Assembly: GCF_004362865.1 (NCBI RefSeq)
Contig: NZ_SNYI01000002.1
Location: forward strand, 710,099-774,098
Direction of reading: 5' to 3'
DNA: 64,000 bases
Source: Zeaxanthinibacter enoshimensis
GTDB lineage: Bacteria > Bacteroidota > Bacteroidia > Flavobacteriales > Flavobacteriaceae
Within the stretch, counting starts at the first letter, position 1. Each line of letters starts with the position of its first letter. Both the position numbers and the translations under genes were made by a program. Positions 16,530 through 24,141 of this stretch are shown piece after piece. The notes under the pieces were generated by a model. The model saw only the letters and a list, made by a program, of their open reading frames with translations, did no database searches and was not told where the DNA came from.

Positions 16530-17456
16530 TTACTTTTTTATGCGTTCGAGGGTAAATGGTTCCCCGGGCGCCAATACCACAATCCTTTCCGGATTAACCA
16601 CCACGTCATTCAGGTCTTTCGGATCGGCATTAAAGGGAGGGAAATCGGGAGCGTCAACCGACCCCCAATGATTGAGAAGCAAGATGGTATTCGGGTAGGC
16701 ATTTGCCAATTTTACGGCACCTTTAAAGGTAAAATGCCATTCGCTATCCGACCAATCAAATAGAATTGCATCGGGTGTGGGCATGGTTAGGTGTTCGGGC
16801 ATCAATTTGGAATCTCCGGTTGCCCAAATGGTCCCGTCAGGGGTTTCTATCCAAAATCCACAGGAATCCTCATCCTTAAAATTTCTTGGGCTTGTACCCG
16901 GATAGGCATTTTGCCATGCGTGGTCTACAGGGGTTACCGTTATCTGTACGGGTCCAACCTTAAAAACAGCGCCAATATCATGGCCCATGCCCGGCAACCC
17001 TTCATTTCTTAACAACGAGCCGACAAATTGGGTACTGTGGTAAGACTTGGTAACTTCTGACAAATCGTTAGTTGTTGGTACACTATAATGATCATTATCC
17101 GCATGGGTGACCAATACGGCATCTAAATTGGGAACCTCTTCGGTTTTTATTGGATATTCTATCATTACAGGCATATCAAAACCTTTGAGGAGTGGGTCAA
17201 CCATCATGGTAGTGCCCCTACTGTTTATGAAAAAGCCCCCCATGCCAAGCCATCGCAAGGTGGTTTTGTCAGACGGATCAAAGGCCTCCGCTCCAAAAGC
17301 CTGTGTCGAGGGCGCCTTTGCTTGATACTTTTTGGTTTCCGTGCTTTCAGTGATTATCTGGCTCTGCAAATGTGCCATTGCCAGAAAAAAAGCAAGGAAA
17401 GTCAACAATACGGTTGACCTATCATATTTCGATGTTATAATCAATATTGTTTTCAT
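16530..17456 (-). CDS. Exported metallo-beta-lactamase-fold hydrolase (UlaG-like)
   Basis: A protein of 308 residues: a signal peptide and an MBL fold with LRWLGMGGFFI, the metal loop LVTHADNDHYS, VDHAWQ, an ATGDSK loop and LNHWGSVD. The metal loop reads HxDxDH rather than the classical HxHxDH, so one metal ligand differs. UlaG-type enzymes open lactones or cleave phosphodiesters; substrate unknown here. The start at 17456 was chosen over an in-frame ATG at 17498 because the predicted -7 box covers 17498-17505, which would put the upstream ATG at or before the transcription start. It is the first gene of the first operon and lies divergently from the AraC regulator gene. Confidence 0.8.
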   Translation of the reverse strand: MKTILIITSKYDRSTVLLTFLAFFLAMAHLQSQIITESTETKKYQAKAPSTQAFGAEAFDPSDKTTLRWLGMGGFFINSRGTTMMVDPLLKGFDMPVMIEYPIKTEEVPNLDAVLVTHADNDHYSVPTTNDLSEVTKSYHSTQFVGSLLRNEGLPGMGHDIGAVFKVGPVQITVTPVDHAWQNAYPGTSPRNFKDEDSCGFWIETPDGTIWATGDSKLMPEHLTMPTPDAILFDWSDSEWHFTFKGAVKLANAYPNTILLLNHWGSVDAPDFPPFNADPKDLNDVVVNPERIVVLAPGEPFTLERIKK

Positions 17457-17497
17457 ACTTTCTTTGTTATACTCTACAGGTTTTGTATTCCATGACA

Positions 17498-17563
17498 CGA
17501 AAGTAAGACCGTCAAGGTCAAATTTAAGTACCTAGATTACGGATAATCATACCATTATTACGG
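17498..17563 (-). promoter_or_regulatory. Predicted AraC operator pair and promoter of the metallo-hydrolase operon
   Basis: Two direct repeats on the plus strand, TACCTAGATTACGG (17529-17542) and TACCATTATTACGG (17550-17563), again start 21 bp apart. The minus-strand -7-like box TACTTTCG (17505-17498) is 23 bp from the proximal repeat. The four repeats in the two promoters agree with TACC-N3-ATTACRG. A divergent AraC-family gene starts 67 bp away and is the obvious candidate for the binding protein. Confidence 0.78.
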
Positions 17564-17579
17564 CTTTTCGCTAAGCCTC

Positions 17580-17611
17580 TTGATTTATTGTAAATCAATC
17601 GCTTATCTTTA
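17580..17611 (+). promoter_or_regulatory. Promoter of the AraC-family regulator gene
   Basis: TTG (17580-17582), a 21-bp spacer, and TATCTTTA (17604-17611), one mismatch from the Bacteroidota -7 consensus. The start codon is 19 bp downstream. The operator repeats lie just upstream of the TTG, so the regulator could also affect its own gene. Confidence 0.5.
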
Positions 17612-17630
17612 GTTTAAAATCGAAAGTGAA

Positions 17631-18542
17631 ATGAATAACATTTTGGAAATCAAAGCAGTATCGGACTATTGCAAATTGCGACATTATGAAGTGTTACATC
17701 CTTTGGTTAGTATTGTGGATTTTGATAAAGTGGACCTAACCAAATATACCAATGAACCTTATGAGGCCTTTCGTTATCATTGTTATGCCGTTTTTCTAAA
17801 GGATGCCAAGGGCTGTAAGCTACAATATGGTGGCAAGGACTATGATTATGATGAGGGCACACTAGTCTTCATGGGACCGGGACAACTAGTGGAACTGGGC
17901 GACTACGATCCCGATTATGTTCCTAAGGGATATGCGCTGCTCTTTCATCCCGACCTATTATTGGGTACCGAATTGGCCAAGAAAATGCACCAGTACAATT
18001 TTTTTTCGTATTCCACTCACGAGGCCTTGCACCTATCCACTAAGGAACGAAAGGTAATTTTAAGCGTTTTGGACAAGATCCAGTTCGAACTGGAACAGAA
18101 CCTGGACAAGCATAGCAAAAAACTGATCGTGGCCAACATAGAACTATTCTTGGATTATTGCCTTCGGTTCTATGATCGGCAGTTTTTGACGCGCGAAGTT
18201 GTGAACCAAGGTTCTTTGAAAAAATTTGATGTTCTGCTGAACGAGTATCTTTCTTCGGAGAAACCTAAAACCCACGGACTGCCTTCCGTACGCTATTTTG
18301 CCGACAAACTACACTTGTCTCCCAATTACTTTGGTGACTTGGTGAAAAAGGAAACTGAAAAGTCTGCCCAGGAATACATTCAAACCAAACTTATCGAGGT
18401 GGCCAAGGAAAAGGTTTTTGATCACAGCAAGTCGGTCAGCGAGATCGCATACGAACTGGGATTTAAATATCCGCAACATTTCAGCAGGCTTTTTAAAAAG
18501 CGGGTGGGACAGTCCCCCAAGGATTTCCGGATGCTGAATTAG
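17631..18542 (+). CDS. AraC-family transcriptional regulator of the exported enzyme cluster
   Basis: A protein of 303 residues. The N-terminal ~170 residues form a cupin-like sensor domain (DEGTLVFMGPGQLVELGDY). The C-terminal ~100 residues hold the two helix-turn-helix units of AraC proteins: LSPNYFGDLVKKETEKSAQEY, split as LSPNYFGDLVKKE and SAQEYIQTKL, then SVSEIAYELGFKYPQHFSRL and the end RVGQSPKDFR. It is transcribed away from the eleven-gene cluster, and direct repeats suited to an AraC dimer occur at both cluster promoters. It probably activates them in response to a small molecule. The gene uses TTG leucine codons more than its upstream neighbours, which hints at a different origin. 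Confidence 0.9.
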   Translation: MNNILEIKAVSDYCKLRHYEVLHPLVSIVDFDKVDLTKYTNEPYEAFRYHCYAVFLKDAKGCKLQYGGKDYDYDEGTLVFMGPGQLVELGDYDPDYVPKGYALLFHPDLLLGTELAKKMHQYNFFSYSTHEALHLSTKERKVILSVLDKIQFELEQNLDKHSKKLIVANIELFLDYCLRFYDRQFLTREVVNQGSLKKFDVLLNEYLSSEKPKTHGLPSVRYFADKLHLSPNYFGDLVKKETEKSAQEYIQTKLIEVAKEKVFDHSKSVSEIAYELGFKYPQHFSRLFKKRVGQSPKDFRMLN

Positions 18543-18649
18543 GTCATCACAAATATTGTGATAATACAGTTTAAGGAAATTTATTAGTGCAATTTAGTAG
18601 GGTTTTTTTCGTTTTAGTTGTTATTGCTTAAACCCCAAATTAACCCATT

Positions 18650-19093
18650 ATGCGATTTTTAAAATTTTACTTAGTATTATTTGTTGGCGCTCTGGCCGTA
18701 ACATCGGTGAGCTGCAGCAAAGAAGATGACGCCATGGCTCAAGTGCGAGTTAATGGTACCGTTCTCTTTGAAGACGGTGATGACTTTAACGGCGATGTAG
18801 ATGGTGATTTCACCGGTACCGGCGGCAATGCAGACCGAACCTTTATCTGGAACAACTCCAGTGCCACCGCAGAGTACAATGCAGATATCACTGCTGGAGT
18901 TGACGGAAGTTTCCGAATGGTTGTACAAGATGCAGAAGGTATGATCGTCTTGGACCGTAACCTCAGCGGAAACGCTGACCAGGATTCCTTCTCAGGAGTT
19001 ACTGAAGCCGGAGTATCCGGAATCTGGAGCGTTACTATTACCCTTACTAATTTTTCAGGTGACGGTAGTTTTTCACTGAGCCAAGGCAATTAA
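18650..19093 (+). CDS. Hypothetical lipoprotein with a beta-sandwich-like domain
   Basis: No named family recognised. The 147-residue protein has a lipoprotein signal; the modified Cys is residue 22 (SVSCSKEDD). The mature part is rich in Gly, Asp, Ser and Thr, with regular short strands (ADRTFIWNNSSATAEY, GSFRMVVQDAEG, GIWSVTITLTNFSG), suggesting a beta-sandwich exposed at the cell surface or in the periplasm. The Asp-rich stretch DGDDFNGDVDGDF could bind calcium. The gene stands alone and ends at a good terminator. Confidence 0.6.
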   Translation: MRFLKFYLVLFVGALAVTSVSCSKEDDAMAQVRVNGTVLFEDGDDFNGDVDGDFTGTGGNADRTFIWNNSSATAEYNADITAGVDGSFRMVVQDAEGMIVLDRNLSGNADQDSFSGVTEAGVSGIWSVTITLTNFSGDGSFSLSQGN

Positions 19094-19118
19094 ACCTTTA
19101 ACAAAACTAATTATACAT

Positions 19119-19145
19119 CCCCTGGCTAATAGCCGGGGGTTTTTA
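19119..19145 (+). terminator. Terminator after the hypothetical lipoprotein gene
   Basis: Stem CCCCTGGCT / AGCCGGGGG with one T-G pair and loop AAT, followed by TTTTTA. It begins 25 bp after the stop codon. Confidence 0.75.
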
Positions 19146-19240
19146 TTTTAGGCCTGCCACGATATTATTCGTGATTAGGTAACCAGGTTATAGTTACGAG
19201 TGATGGAGGTAAGCGTGTCCTTCGATCGAATCTATGATTT

Positions 19241-19320
19241 ATGGTTTTGGTATTCCGCAAGGCACCGGTATTTACAAAATTGGCAGTTGTTCTTTCAGCT
19301 CTTCAACCTCATCACCTGGA
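19241..19320 (-). pseudogene. Decayed fragment of mnmE
   Basis: These 80 bases match the intact mnmE segment at 21191-21270 in the same orientation at 67 of 80 positions with one gap; a 22-base block is identical. On the minus strand the fragment still reads GDEVEELKEQL and, after a one-base deletion, NFVNTGALRNTKT, against GEGVEELKEQL and NFVNTGALRNNET in MnmE. It has no start or stop of its own and cannot make MnmE. It is the only recognisable content of the 19146-19441 interval; similarity fades on both sides. The fragment and the true mnmE flank the TPR lipoprotein gene. Confidence 0.85.
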
Positions 19321-19441
19321 ATCAACAAATCTTAACCTGCCTTTACTCTGAGTTCCGTGGGGTGAACTGGTGTTTTTCTCCTGAATAAATCAGTAACTTT
19401 ATGGTAATAATCAGTTCTTCAGCTGAATAAAGTCCAGGGCC

Positions 19442-20962
19442 ATGAAATTCATTGTAATACTCACTGCTGCAATACTCTTTTTAAGCTGTAAAAGAGATAC
19501 ACCTAAAACAGAATTCCTCGGGATGGTTAATCTCGAAGTCAGCGGGAGCTCAGAAGCCGTTTCTGAATTTGAAAGGGGACTCCTGTTATTGCATTCATTC
19601 GAATACGAGGATGCCCGGGAATCCTTCCGCGAAGCACAAAGACTGGATCCAGAAATGCCCATGGCTTATTGGGGAGAAGTGATGACCTATAACCACAGCC
19701 TTTGGTCCGAACAGGACTATGAGCAGGGGGTAGGGGTATTAAAGAGATTAGATTCCATCAGAACTTATAACGATGCATCAGAACTAGAGCAGGATTTCAT
19801 TCAGGCCGTAAAGATCCTGTTTGCTGCAAATAAAGAAAAAGCAGAACGGGATGTGGCCTATTCGCAATATATGGAACGCTTGTTGAAAAAATATCCTGAC
19901 AACCATGAGGTCGCTGCGTTTTATGCCTTATCACTGCTGGGTTCTGTTCCGGACGGGCGCGATGAAGAACTCTACGGGAAGGGAGCTAAGATTGCGCTGG
20001 GGATCCTGGCTGAAAATCCTGAACACCCGGGAGCCTTGCATTATACGATCCACTCTTACGATGACCCTAAACACGCCGCCCTGGCCCTGGAAGCTGCTAA
20101 TGCCTATGCGAAGGTAGCCCCTGATGCCAGTCACGCCTTGCATATGCCTTCCCATATTTACGTGGCCATGGGGATGTGGGACCGGGTTGTATCGTCTAAT
20201 ATCGACTCCTACCAGGCCAGTTTGAACAGGATGAAGCGGAAGCAGTTGGATAATGACGCCCGGGGATACCATGCCTACCACTGGCTGGAGTATGGGTATT
20301 TACAGCAGGATAACAGGGCAGAAGCCCGGAAGATGGTCCTGGACATGCAGCAATACATGAATGAAAAACCTTCGCCCAGGGCACGGGTACATATGGTCTT
20401 CTTAAAAGGGACTTACCTGAATGAGACCGATGAATGGGATAGTCCCATAGCAGGTATCCCGGTACAAATTTCCGACCTGAATATATCTGTCCGGACCCAG
20501 TACAACTTCTTAGAAGGGATGAAAGGATATGGTGCAAAGGATACGATGCTCATGGATAGTATCATTACATTAATGGAATACGATATAAAGCGGGAAACCT
20601 ATGTACAGGGAAATGCGGCTTCCACTCTGTGTTCTAACGTTACACGGGCTGAGGCAACGCCGTCAGATATTGTTTCCGCCCAGGCCAGGCAACAACAGCT
20701 CCTGGCATTACGGGAAGATCTGGCCGGAAGTCATACAGAGGCTGAAGAACACCTGCTGAGATCCATAGAACTTGAGGAGAGTATCAGTTATAACTATGGT
20801 CCGCCTCCAATCCAGAAACCTACCCGGGAGCTTTATGCAGACTGGTTAGTCGCCAGGGGCAGGTATTCCGAGGCTGAAGTCCAGTACACCCTGGCCGAAA
20901 AGGCCGGCCCAAAACGAAGAAGGATCCTGGAAGGCCTGGAAAGCGTTCGAATCAATTTATAA
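19442..20962 (+). CDS. TPR-repeat lipoprotein
   Basis: A protein of 506 residues with a lipoprotein signal (modified Cys16, FLSCKRD) and helical hairpins of the tetratricopeptide type along its length: SFEYEDARESFREAQRLDPEM as SFEYEDARESF and AQRLDPEMPMAYWG near residues 55-80, then a middle part with HMPSHIYVAMGMWD and HAYHWLEYGYLQQD, and a last repeat GRYSEAEVQYTLAEK. The HMPSHI motif belongs to a group of large bacterial TPR proteins of unknown function. TPR domains bind other proteins, so this is likely an envelope scaffold. It converges on mnmE with a 20-bp gap and no evident terminator. The mnmE relic lies 122 bp upstream, so the gene may have arrived or been duplicated together with that event. 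Confidence 0.8.
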   Translation: MKFIVILTAAILFLSCKRDTPKTEFLGMVNLEVSGSSEAVSEFERGLLLLHSFEYEDARESFREAQRLDPEMPMAYWGEVMTYNHSLWSEQDYEQGVGVLKRLDSIRTYNDASELEQDFIQAVKILFAANKEKAERDVAYSQYMERLLKKYPDNHEVAAFYALSLLGSVPDGRDEELYGKGAKIALGILAENPEHPGALHYTIHSYDDPKHAALALEAANAYAKVAPDASHALHMPSHIYVAMGMWDRVVSSNIDSYQASLNRMKRKQLDNDARGYHAYHWLEYGYLQQDNRAEARKMVLDMQQYMNEKPSPRARVHMVFLKGTYLNETDEWDSPIAGIPVQISDLNISVRTQYNFLEGMKGYGAKDTMLMDSIITLMEYDIKRETYVQGNAASTLCSNVTRAEATPSDIVSAQARQQQLLALREDLAGSHTEAEEHLLRSIELEESISYNYGPPPIQKPTRELYADWLVARGRYSEAEVQYTLAEKAGPKRRRILEGLESVRINL

Positions 20963-20982
20963 TAATTAGAATAGTGGAGATA

Positions 20983-22362
20983 TTACTTCCCGATACAGAA
21001 GTTTGCAAAAATATTCCCGAGCAGGTCGTCCGTGCTGATCTCCCCGGTGATCTCCCCAAAATGGTAGAGGACCTGCCGGATATCGATGGCGAGCAGATCG
21101 CCGGGTAAGTCGTCTTCCATGCCCATACGCACCTTCTGGGTTGCTTCCAAGGCCTTTAACAAGGCATCGTAATGCCTGCTATTGGTGACAATGGTCTCGT
21201 TATTCCGCAAGGCACCGGTATTGACAAAATTGAGCAATTGCTCTTTTAGTTCTTCAACCCCCTCGCCTGTACTGGCCGACATAAAATGACCTTCAGGTAC
21301 CTGCTGTTTCCAATGCTTTTTCTGCTCTTCACTGAGCAGGTCTGATTTGTTCATGATCACGATCAGCGGTTTCTGCGGGTATTTATTCCTGATCTTTTCC
21401 ACTTCTACCTTTGCATTTTCATCGGTATCTGAACTGTCGAACAGGTAAATGACTACCTGTGCCTTATCGACCTTTTCAAAGGTTCTCTGTATCCCGATTC
21501 CTTCAACTACATCGGTAGTCTCCCGGATCCCCGCGGTATCTATAAAACGGAAACCGATCCCGCCAATAGAGATCTCGTCTTCTATGGTGTCCCTGGTGGT
21601 ACCCGCGATCTCAGATACTATGGCGCGCTCTTCTTTCAACAAGGCATTGAGAAGCGTTGACTTCCCGACATTGGGAGCACCAACTATGGCAATAGGAATT
21701 CCATTCTTGATCACGTTGCCTACAGCAAACGAATCGATCAACCGCTTCAGCACTTCTTCTATTTTACTAATGAGGGCTTTAAACTGGCTACGATCGGCGA
21801 ATTCCACATCTTCTTCTGCAAAATCGAGCTCCAGTTCCATCAGGGAAGCAAAATTGAGCAACTCTTCCCTCAGCATTGCGATCTCGTTGCTGAAACCTCC
21901 ACGCATCTGCTGTATGGCCACCTGGTGCGAGGCCTCGTTCTCCGAGGCGATCAGGTCTGCCACCGCCTCTGCCTGGCTGAGGTCCATTTTGCCGTTAAGG
22001 AAGGCTCTCAGGGTGAATTCCCCGGCTTGTGCCATCCTGCATCCATTCCTGAGAAATAACTGCAGGATCTCCTGCTGGATATAGGGAGAACCATGGCAGG
22101 AGATCTCTACCACATCTTCCCCGGTATAGGAATTCGGGTTTTTGAAAACAGAGACCAGGACCTGGTCTATGGTGCGGTTCCCGTCCACGATATGTCCCAG
22201 ATGAATGGTATGGGTTTTCTGTACAGCGAGCTTCTTCCCGCTGACAGATCGGAAAAGCCCTGAAGCTATAGCCAGAGAATCGCTCCCAGAAACCCGGATC
22301 ACGGCAATTGCCCCGGCCCCGGAAGGAGTAGCTAATGCGACAATTGTATCATTCTGCACCAT
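20983..22362 (-). CDS. mnmE: tRNA uridine-5-carboxymethylaminomethyl modification GTPase MnmE
   Basis: MnmE works with MnmG to place the carboxymethylaminomethyl group on U34 of certain tRNAs. The protein has the folate-binding N domain (MVQNDTIVALATPSGAGAIAV), a helical domain, an inserted G domain with GAPNVGKST (G1), DTAG (G3) and NKSD (G4), and the C-terminal CIGK motif with the essential Cys. Length is 459 residues from the start at 22362, the family norm. A longer frame begins 22 codons upstream, but a perfect -7 box TACTTTTG (22385-22378) lies inside that stretch, so the shorter start is right. Part of this gene is duplicated as a relic at 19241-19320. Confidence 0.95.
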   Translation of the reverse strand: MVQNDTIVALATPSGAGAIAVIRVSGSDSLAIASGLFRSVSGKKLAVQKTHTIHLGHIVDGNRTIDQVLVSVFKNPNSYTGEDVVEISCHGSPYIQQEILQLFLRNGCRMAQAGEFTLRAFLNGKMDLSQAEAVADLIASENEASHQVAIQQMRGGFSNEIAMLREELLNFASLMELELDFAEEDVEFADRSQFKALISKIEEVLKRLIDSFAVGNVIKNGIPIAIVGAPNVGKSTLLNALLKEERAIVSEIAGTTRDTIEDEISIGGIGFRFIDTAGIRETTDVVEGIGIQRTFEKVDKAQVVIYLFDSSDTDENAKVEVEKIRNKYPQKPLIVIMNKSDLLSEEQKKHWKQQVPEGHFMSASTGEGVEELKEQLLNFVNTGALRNNETIVTNSRHYDALLKALEATQKVRMGMEDDLPGDLLAIDIRQVLYHFGEITGEISTDDLLGNIFANFCIGK

Positions 22363-22377
22363 AAAATAAATTTTACA

Positions 22378-22385
22378 CAAAAGTA
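22378..22385 (-). promoter_or_regulatory. -7 box of the mnmE promoter
   Basis: TACTTTTG on the minus strand, a perfect TAnnTTTG. No matching -33 TTG at 19-21 bp. The mRNA leader would be very short. Confidence 0.5.
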
Positions 22386-22483
22386 GGGAAAAGCATTCAG
22401 CGGTGAAATCGGGCATAGCTTGTAACAAAACTGCAACAGCTGCGTCATATAAGTAACTGATTATTCACTTAATACTTATCAAA

Positions 22484-22846
22484 ATGGAAGTTGTTAACCA
22501 AACCGGGCTTAGAAAAGACACCTCTTTACTTGTGATCACCCATTTAACACAATTGTTATGTTACGTGATCGGGTTTGGCGGGCTGATTGTTCCTTTGATC
22601 ATTTGGCTGACCAGCACGGATAAGGTAGAAGGGATGGATGTACACGGGAAGGCCGCTGTGAACCTGCAATTGAGTTTATTGCTGTATGTGATCCTGAGTA
22701 TCCCCGCGATCCTTTTGTTGGGATTAGGAATACTGACATTAATAGGAGCTGCTATCCTAGGATTTATACTCCCTATAGTAAACGCGGTACGAGCCAGCAA
22801 TGGGGAAGAACCCACCTATTTCCTGACGATCCCCTTCATTTCTTAA
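22484..22846 (+). CDS. DUF4870 domain membrane protein
   Basis: A small membrane protein of 120 residues with three hydrophobic segments (about 18-42, 60-80 and 84-105) and the DUF4870 features VDVHGKAAVNLQLS-like (MDVHGKAAVNLQLS) and an end carrying PTYFLTIPF. The function of the family is unknown; members are common in Bacteroidota and Firmicutes and sit in the inner membrane. It converges on dnaN, separated by a bidirectional terminator. Confidence 0.85.
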   Translation: MEVVNQTGLRKDTSLLVITHLTQLLCYVIGFGGLIVPLIIWLTSTDKVEGMDVHGKAAVNLQLSLLLYVILSIPAILLLGLGILTLIGAAILGFILPIVNAVRASNGEEPTYFLTIPFIS

Positions 22847-22851
22847 AGCAA

Positions 22852-22884
22852 AAAATCCAGTTCATACACCATGAACAGGATTTT
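22852..22884. terminator. Bidirectional terminator between the DUF4870 gene and dnaN
   Basis: Arms AAAATCCAGTTCAT and ATGAACAGGATTTT with a single A-A mismatch and a 5-base loop; A tract on one side and T tract on the other, so it works for both converging genes. Confidence 0.85.
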
Positions 22885-22905
22885 ATATTTTATCCGGGAC
22901 TTCTC

Positions 22906-24024
22906 TTAATTGTTGAGCATTACTGGCATTACAAGCATGGTTACGTGCTCCCCTTCATCCAGTCCGTCAATTGGGGTAAGGATACCCGCCCGGTTCGGGA
23001 GGCTCATTTCCAGTGACACTTCGTCTGCGCTGAGGTTCCCCAGCATTTCTACGAGGAAGCGCGAATTGAACCCGATCTGCATGTCGTCACCCTGGTAGGT
23101 ACAGGTAAGGCGTTCTTCGGCCTTGTTGCTGTAATCTATATCCTCGGCTGAAATATTCAGTTCGGCCCCGGCGATCTTCAAACGGATCTGGTGGGTGGTC
23201 TTATTGGAGAAAATAGAAACCCTTCTTACCGAGCTCAGGAATTGGTTCCTGGAGATGGTCAGCTTGTTCGGGTTCTCTTTTGGGATAACCGCTTCGTAAT
23301 TCGGATACTTTCCATCGATCAGCCTGCAGATAAGTTCAGTATTCTCAAAACTGAACTTCGCGTTACTGTCGTTGTATTCTATTTTTACCTCTTCTTCGCT
23401 GCCGGCCAGTATACCTTTCAGCAGGTTTAATGGTTTCTTAGGCATAATGAATTCGGCCACCTCTGATGCTGTTACATCTTTCCGCTGGTATTTTACCAGT
23501 TTATGGGCGTCTGTAGCCACAAAGGTGAGACTTTCGGTGGAGAACTGGAAGAATACTCCGCTCATCACCGGGCGCAGATCATCGTTTCCTGCAGCAAAAA
23601 GGGTTTTTGTTATCGCTGTTGCCAGGATATCCCCCATAATGGTAGTGGAACTCGGGTTAGATAGCTCAACTGCTTTCGGGAATTCGGCCCCATCAGCATA
23701 AGCCAGGGCATACTTACCGTGGTTGCTGCTGATCTCTACCGTATTGTTGTCCTCTACTACGAACGACAAAGGCTGTTCCGGAAAGGTTTTCAGGGTGTCT
23801 AACAGCAGTCGTGCCGGTACCGCGATCACTCCTTCAGAATCAGATTCTACTTCCAGGATGGTACTCATGGTAGTTTCCAGGTCCGAAGCGGAGACTGTAA
23901 GCTGGTTACCCTTGAGATCAAATAGGAAATTATCGAGAATGGGCAGGGTGTTACTATTGTTAATAACGCCTCCTAAAACTTGTAGTTGTTTTAATAAATA
24001 AGTACTGGAAACAAGAAATTTCAT
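22906..24024 (-). CDS. dnaN: DNA polymerase III sliding clamp (beta subunit)
   Basis: The ring-shaped processivity clamp of the replicative polymerase, 372 residues, the normal length. Recognised by the N-terminal MKFLVSSTYLLKQLQVLGGVI, TISRNQFLSSVRRVSIFSNK in the third domain, and the C-terminal peptide-binding pocket ending VTMLVMPVML. Its three similar domains dimerise around DNA and bind polymerase, ligase and repair proteins. A perfect -7 box TATATTTG lies at 24102-24095, 70 bp before the start. It is transcribed separately from gldG upstream. dnaA is not adjacent, as is common in this phylum. Confidence 0.96.
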   Translation of the reverse strand: MKFLVSSTYLLKQLQVLGGVINNSNTLPILDNFLFDLKGNQLTVSASDLETTMSTILEVESDSEGVIAVPARLLLDTLKTFPEQPLSFVVEDNNTVEISSNHGKYALAYADGAEFPKAVELSNPSSTTIMGDILATAITKTLFAAGNDDLRPVMSGVFFQFSTESLTFVATDAHKLVKYQRKDVTASEVAEFIMPKKPLNLLKGILAGSEEEVKIEYNDSNAKFSFENTELICRLIDGKYPNYEAVIPKENPNKLTISRNQFLSSVRRVSIFSNKTTHQIRLKIAGAELNISAEDIDYSNKAEERLTCTYQGDDMQIGFNSRFLVEMLGNLSADEVSLEMSLPNRAGILTPIDGLDEGEHVTMLVMPVMLNN

Positions 24025-24094
24025 GAGTGATTTTTAATTCAAATATTGCGAATACGAAGTATGTACCGTTATATTTTTTGGAATTGCAATTAAG

Positions 24095-24102
24095 CAAATA
24101 TA
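24095..24102 (-). promoter_or_regulatory. -7 box of the dnaN promoter
   Basis: TATATTTG on the minus strand, a perfect match to TAnnTTTG, placed between the gldG stop and dnaN. No -33 TTG at the usual distance. Confidence 0.5.
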
Positions 24103-24141
24103 TCCCAATTGTGTTAGTGTGTAAAACAAACTTATCAACAC

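Noticed and set aside
19241-21270. SGI1-like genomic island attachment site in mnmE
   Set aside because: The duplicated piece is 208-287 bases from the stop, not the last 18 bp, and no integrase gene lies between the two copies.
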